Positions 5,158 through 7,272 of a stretch of DNA of 7,272 nt are shown here, in pieces. Each line of letters opens with the position of its first letter. Position 1 is the stretch's first letter. Source of the stretch: Candidatus Pacearchaeota archaeon (GTDB lineage Archaea; Nanoarchaeota; Nanoarchaeia; Pacearchaeales; GW2011-AR1); contig NZER01000232.1 in assembly GCA_002690445.1 (NCBI GenBank), forward strand, positions 1 to 7,272, in the 5' to 3' direction. The notes beneath the pieces are model-generated. The model saw only the letters and a list, made by a program, of their open reading frames with translations, searched no databases and was not told where the DNA came from. The translations under genes and the position numbers were made by a program.

Positions 5158-5182
5158 ACGAGCAGTATACAAAACCCACCCC
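5106..5182. repeat. Nested inverted repeat ahead of the 157-aa gene
   Basis: GGGGTGGG (5106-5113) pairs exactly with CCCACCCC (5175-5182). Inside it TGTGGG (5122-5127) pairs with CCCACA (5147-5152). On the minus RNA this gives a two-level stem ending just before UAUUAAUUUU and about 15-20 bases ahead of the AAAGGAGA of the 157-aa gene. It could be an attenuator, an RNA control element or a processing site. The G/C blocks stand out in AT-rich DNA. Confidence 0.45.
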
Positions 5183-5199
5183 CTTATTATATAACTCTA

Positions 5200-5337
5200 C
5201 TATATTTTCATTATCATTCTAATTATTAATGTCCACAGAAGGATACACCCACAAACCATGCCAATAAATACCATAGCACGGCCAATATGACCACTAATAA
5301 TTATTAACCTTTCTATGTTTTCATTCTTGTCTACCAT
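5200..5337 (-). CDS. 45-aa small membrane protein
   Basis: It starts MVDKNENIERLIIISGHIGR and continues with a hydrophobic segment of about 20 residues (AMVFIGMVCGCILLWTLII, about 21-39) and a basic end (RMIMKI). This is one transmembrane helix with polar/charged flanks. The ATG at 5337 overlaps the last seven bases of the 169-aa gene, with GGTGG nine bases upstream, so translation is probably coupled. It ends in two consecutive TAG codons. No family is recognised; phage early membrane peptides include superinfection-exclusion and host-modulating proteins, but nothing here shows such a role. Confidence 0.55.
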   Translation of the reverse strand: MVDKNENIERLIIISGHIGRAMVFIGMVCGCILLWTLIIRMIMKI

Positions 5338-5840
5338 ATTTCAAATCCACCAGACTTCTCACAGAACCTTTCAAACCTACGTACATTTTCAATACTAAAT
5401 GGATAGTCCTTATTCCGATCATCTTCTGGAAGCTCAGATGTTTTCCTTGTGTACCATGAGTCATAAGCATCTACACTGCCATCATCAAAGAACTTTCTTA
5501 GTCTGGAGGCTATTCGTTTTGCCTTAGTTTTACTTATTTTGTGACCATCATTAAAGTAACCCTTATCCATATCTTTTTCTGTCAATATATCACTGCAACA
5601 TCCACATACAAAGTTCCACAATGGTCTCCAGCCCCATACATTGTTTCTGAAATATGCACCTTCATTTGCATCCTGCCATTCCCATTTTGTCCTAATATAG
5701 TCATCATACTCTTCTTTTACCTGTGGGTCTACCTCATATTGATGCTTAGAACCCTTTACTTTAACCATAGGGTCTCCCTTTGTCCACATTGGCTGTGGAG
5801 TATCTGCTTGTGGACTTAGTCCATGTAAATCAAATCCCAT
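5331..5840 (-). CDS. 169-aa conserved phage protein, Trp/aromatic-rich, unknown function
   Basis: This type recurs in phage genomes but I know no assigned function. Recognisable blocks are MGFDLHGLSP at the start, GAYFRNNVWGWRPLWNFVCG at about 61-80, the helical KAKRIASRLRKFFDDGS at about 107-123, and a conserved end, YPFSIENVRRFERFCEKSGGFEIW. It has eight or more Trp, all encoded by TGG, plus CGCC at about 79-82. It has an excellent AGGAGGTG ribosome site, the best in the window, suggesting high expression. It ends in TAG; the 45-aa membrane ORF starts inside its last codons. Cytoplasmic by composition. Confidence 0.75.
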   Translation of the reverse strand: MGFDLHGLSPQADTPQPMWTKGDPMVKVKGSKHQYEVDPQVKEEYDDYIRTKWEWQDANEGAYFRNNVWGWRPLWNFVCGCCSDILTEKDMDKGYFNDGHKISKTKAKRIASRLRKFFDDGSVDAYDSWYTRKTSELPEDDRNKDYPFSIENVRRFERFCEKSGGFEIW

Positions 5841-5842
5841 AG

Positions 5843-6118
5843 TTACACCTCCTTGTCGTGTAGTATTTTTACAACAGCTCTATTTTTATGTATATCTTTC
5901 AGCATATGTTTTGTAACTCCACCTGCTTCCCAATTTACTTGTTTAATAGTTCCGCCAGCATCAGTTTTTCCCTTTTCAATAAGGACATCATCAAGCAAAG
6001 ATTCAAAATCTTCCTTGCTATATCCCTGTGCAAAAAAGTCAGTAACCCAATCCTTTTGAAATGGGGGTGTTACGTTTGCTTTTTTAAAGACATCTTCTAT
6101 ATATTTTCTTAATGTCAT
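5843..6118 (-). CDS. 91-aa protein of unknown function
   Basis: I do not recognise a family. It is mixed helical: LRKYIEDVFKKANV (3-16), DWVTDFFAQGYSKEDFESLLDDV (23-45), a Gly-rich TDAGGT turn near 52-57, and a C-terminal HMLKDIHKNRAVVKILHD helix. No Cys, no membrane segment. The ATG at 6118 overlaps the previous stop as TAATG, with GGAAGGAG in front, so it is coupled to the 70-aa gene. The next ATG follows almost at once after a strong AGGAGGTG. Confidence 0.65.
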   Translation of the reverse strand: MTLRKYIEDVFKKANVTPPFQKDWVTDFFAQGYSKEDFESLLDDVLIEKGKTDAGGTIKQVNWEAGGVTKHMLKDIHKNRAVVKILHDKEV

Positions 6119-6330
6119 TACTTGTCTCCTTCCTTTTTTAGATTATCTGACTCTCTTGACATCTGATGCTCATATTCATCCCAATTTAGTATTATCTGTT
6201 TCAAGAGCCTTAGTGAAACCTGCCTATGTAGTGTTATTCTTGCATCTTCATCCTCAGATATTGATGCAATAGTGGATGGAACTTTTACATCATATCTTTT
6301 CATTACACCACTGTATTCAAACTGTATCAT
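6118..6330 (-). CDS. 70-aa protein of unknown function
   Basis: I do not recognise it. The N-terminus (MIQFEYSGVMKRYDVKVPST) looks like a beta hairpin, the middle (ITLHRQVSLRLLKQIILNWDEYE) an amphipathic helix, and the end is charged (KKEGDK). AAGGGGT lies four bases before the ATG at 6330 and overlaps the end of the small membrane ORF. Its stop overlaps the next start. Codon and residue use are like its neighbours, so I take it as a real gene. Confidence 0.6.
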   Translation of the reverse strand: MIQFEYSGVMKRYDVKVPSTIASISEDEDARITLHRQVSLRLLKQIILNWDEYEHQMSRESDNLKKEGDK

Positions 6331-6331
6331 A

Positions 6332-6403
6332 TTAACCCCTTTTTATTTCTGTTATTATATTAATTACTATTAGTGCAAATATTATATAGGCTATTACATC
6401 CAT
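6332..6403 (-). CDS. 23-aa single-pass membrane micro-protein
   Basis: From the ATG at 6403 the ORF reads MDVIAYIIFALIVINIITEI and then KRG: one near-complete transmembrane helix with a basic cytoplasmic-type end. A GGAG lies ten bases upstream inside the last codons of the 81-aa gene, and its start is one base past that gene's TAG. It fills the 75-base gap exactly; its stop sits two bases before the next start. Such tight packing and an uninterrupted Ile/Val/Ala-rich helix support a real tiny protein. Function unknown. Confidence 0.5.
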   Translation of the reverse strand: MDVIAYIIFALIVINIITEIKRG

Positions 6404-6404
6404 G

Positions 6405-6650
6405 CTATGTATTCTCCTGTGCATGAAATGAATTACCCACTAATTTACCAAGTAATGTACTCCTACCTTTAAATCCTGATCCACTTGTCTGCCACACTAG
6501 GAATATATCTCCCAGTTCTTCATCAAAGTGTCCTTCTACCTTAATGCCAGATTCCCAACCACATGTGTGGCTAGAAATCCCTGTTGTTTTATGTCCTAGC
6601 CTACTGACAGAACCTCTACCACCTTGTATTTCGGCTTTAAACTGTGCCAT
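6405..6650 (-). CDS. 81-aa conserved phage protein of unknown function
   Basis: The start MAQFKAEIQGGRGSVSRLGH and the later ISSHTCGWESGIKVEG match a small phage family I have seen (Q-G-x-RG-x-x-SRLG ... GW-x-x-G-I-x-V-G), with no role known to me. It is beta-rich and Gly/Ser-rich, suggesting a compact barrel; the end GRSTLLGKLV looks like its last strand. AAAGGAGA precedes the ATG at 6650. It ends in TAG, with a micro-ORF starting one base later. Confidence 0.7.
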   Translation of the reverse strand: MAQFKAEIQGGRGSVSRLGHKTTGISSHTCGWESGIKVEGHFDEELGDIFLVWQTSGSGFKGRSTLLGKLVGNSFHAQENT

Positions 6651-6672
6651 TTGTTTCTCCTTTCTTTATTAT

Positions 6673-6828
6673 TTAGAATCTTAGGTTAATTTTATCAGAT
6701 GTCCATTTAACCATTGTAATGGAGAATGGAGTGCTGTCTATTGCTGTCCATCCTTTTTCTTTTAGTTCTTCAGCTCTTTCTATGCCTTCAAGAGTTTCAA
6801 GGCTACACTGTTCATATTCATGTTTCAT
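6673..6828 (-). CDS. 51-aa protein of unknown function
   Basis: It encodes a helix LETLEGIERAEELKEKGW (10-27) followed by strand-like AIDSTPFSITMVKW (29-42) and LRF at the end. A helix followed by G-W and two strands is a common layout for small phage proteins, but no family is assigned. GGGAG lies seven bases before the ATG at 6828, within the last codons of the preceding zinc-ribbon ORF, whose stop is one base upstream of this ATG, so it is probably translated by coupling. The plus-strand reading of this stretch is a shadow. Confidence 0.6.
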   Translation of the reverse strand: MKHEYEQCSLETLEGIERAEELKEKGWTAIDSTPFSITMVKWTSDKINLRF

Positions 6829-6829
6829 A

Positions 6830-7072
6830 TTAATACTCCCAAGGCAGACTATCTTCTGGATTCATTCTCTCACCTGCATACATTGGGTCATGATAATTAT
6901 CCTTTCTGTATGGATACCTATCACTCTCTCCACTATTATAACAATCATCACAATATATGCCTGTAAACATACCATAAGCATCTCTTCTTGCCCATCAGTG
7001 TAAATCTACTGGTCTCATCATTTCCACCTCAGCCTCACAGCCTCTACAGTGTGTCATCTCTGGTTTATCCAT
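6830..7072 (-). pseudogene. Zinc-ribbon-like small protein interrupted by an in-frame TGA
   Basis: From the ATG at 7072 (behind AAAGGAGA, about ten bases) an 80-codon frame runs to a TAA at 6830-6832, but codon 26 (6995-6997) is TGA. The two halves fit one zinc ribbon: HCRGC at 8-12 before the stop, and YCDDCY at 40-45 after it, with RPVDLH before the stop and WARRDAYGMFTG after it. Both halves have coding-like composition and the distal half ends neatly beside the next gene. Either a natural nonsense mutation, a base error or readthrough. An ATG at codon 35 with weak AAGAAGAG upstream could start the second half. A similar Cys-rich gene lies just upstream. Confidence 0.6.
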
Positions 7073-7092
7073 TATTTATTTCTCCTTTCTGT

Positions 7093-7272
7093 TTATCTAA
7101 ATATATCATCATAGCAATCTTGGCAGTACCATCCTTCAGGCATATCTACTGACATATCAGGATGTACTATCTCTTCACAACATTCACACCATGAAGAATC
7201 ATCCTTACAACTCTTACAGACATCTTCATCATGCTCTGTAGTGTATGGTTTAACACATAGTTTATCACACCA
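7093..7272 (-). CDS. Partial Cys-rich zinc-finger-like small protein
   Basis: The start is beyond the window; 59 codons and a TAA are visible. Visible residues: WCDKLC at 1-6, VCKSCK at 18-23, WCECC at 28-32 and YCQDCY at 49-54. These four cysteine groups suggest two zinc-binding knuckles or ribbons, as in many small phage host-takeover or transcription-modulating proteins. It ends 21 bases before the next ATG. The last CxxC-Y resembles that of the following interrupted gene, so the two may be related. Function is not shown. Confidence 0.6.
   Translation of the reverse strand, partial: WCDKLCVKPYTTEHDEDVCKSCKDDSSWCECCEEIVHPDMSVDMPEGWYCQDCYDDIFR

Noticed and set aside
5541..5819. 92-aa plus-strand ORF
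   Set aside because: Shadow of the 169-aa conserved protein.
6719..7003. 94-aa plus-strand ORF
   Set aside because: Antisense to the 51-aa gene and the zinc-ribbon ORF, both with good minus-strand start sites.
1..7272. Alternative genetic code (TGA or TAG read as amino acid)
   Set aside because: Most genes are intact with the standard code, Trp is TGG throughout and TAG ends several genes cleanly; only isolated interruptions are seen.

Overview
The window looks like a tightly packed early/replication region of a tailed-phage genome (free or integrated). It is AT-rich, and every gene I can support lies on the minus strand, so transcription runs from high to low coordinates. The genes are short, abut or overlap by a few bases (TAATG, ATGA and stop-in-Shine-Dalgarno junctions), and most have strong AGGAG-type ribosome sites, which points to a bacterial host with standard Shine-Dalgarno initiation. 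I see no structural, packaging, lysis or integrase gene, no tRNA, no CRISPR array and no IS element. I cannot name the host.

Layout in transcription order. (1) 7272-6673: a cut-off Cys-rich small protein, a zinc-ribbon-like ORF split by an in-frame TGA, and a 51-aa protein. (2) 6650-5200: a run of small phage proteins of unknown function (81, 70, 91 and 169 aa), interleaved with two very small membrane proteins (23 and 45 aa). (3) 5199-3610: an intergenic nested inverted repeat, a 157-aa protein with a CPEC motif, a 93-aa Sm/SH3-barrel-like (WYL_2-type) protein, and a 238-aa ParB/Srx-fold protein followed by a hairpin. (4) 3609-3413: a regulatory intergenic stretch with three TCTCAT repeats spaced by one helical turn and a 7-bp inverted repeat. 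(5) 3412-938: a likely DNA-recombination operon made of a ribbon-helix-helix regulator, a Cas4/RecB-like PD-(D/E)XK nuclease with a probable Fe-S cluster, a 106-aa conserved phage protein, a DUF1071/Sak3-type single-strand annealing protein, and an SSB-like protein ending in DLPF. (6) 954-1: a less orderly zone with a 44-aa helix-turn-helix ORF overlapping the SSB end, several micro-ORFs, a possible frameshift, a 64-aa protein and the first 100 codons of a MazG-like/coiled-coil protein that runs off the window.

How it fits together: exonuclease, annealing protein and SSB form a standard phage recombination/replication set. The RHH protein at the head of that operon, with repeats just upstream, is the natural candidate for its autoregulator. 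The most unusual features are the in-frame stops inside otherwise protein-like ORFs (TGA at 6995-6997, TAG at 820-822), the phased repeats ahead of the RHH gene, the small membrane proteins encoded in gene junctions, and an internal start with its own Shine-Dalgarno near the window's left end. I did not find a convincing previously undescribed defence or other system; these are candidates for checking.
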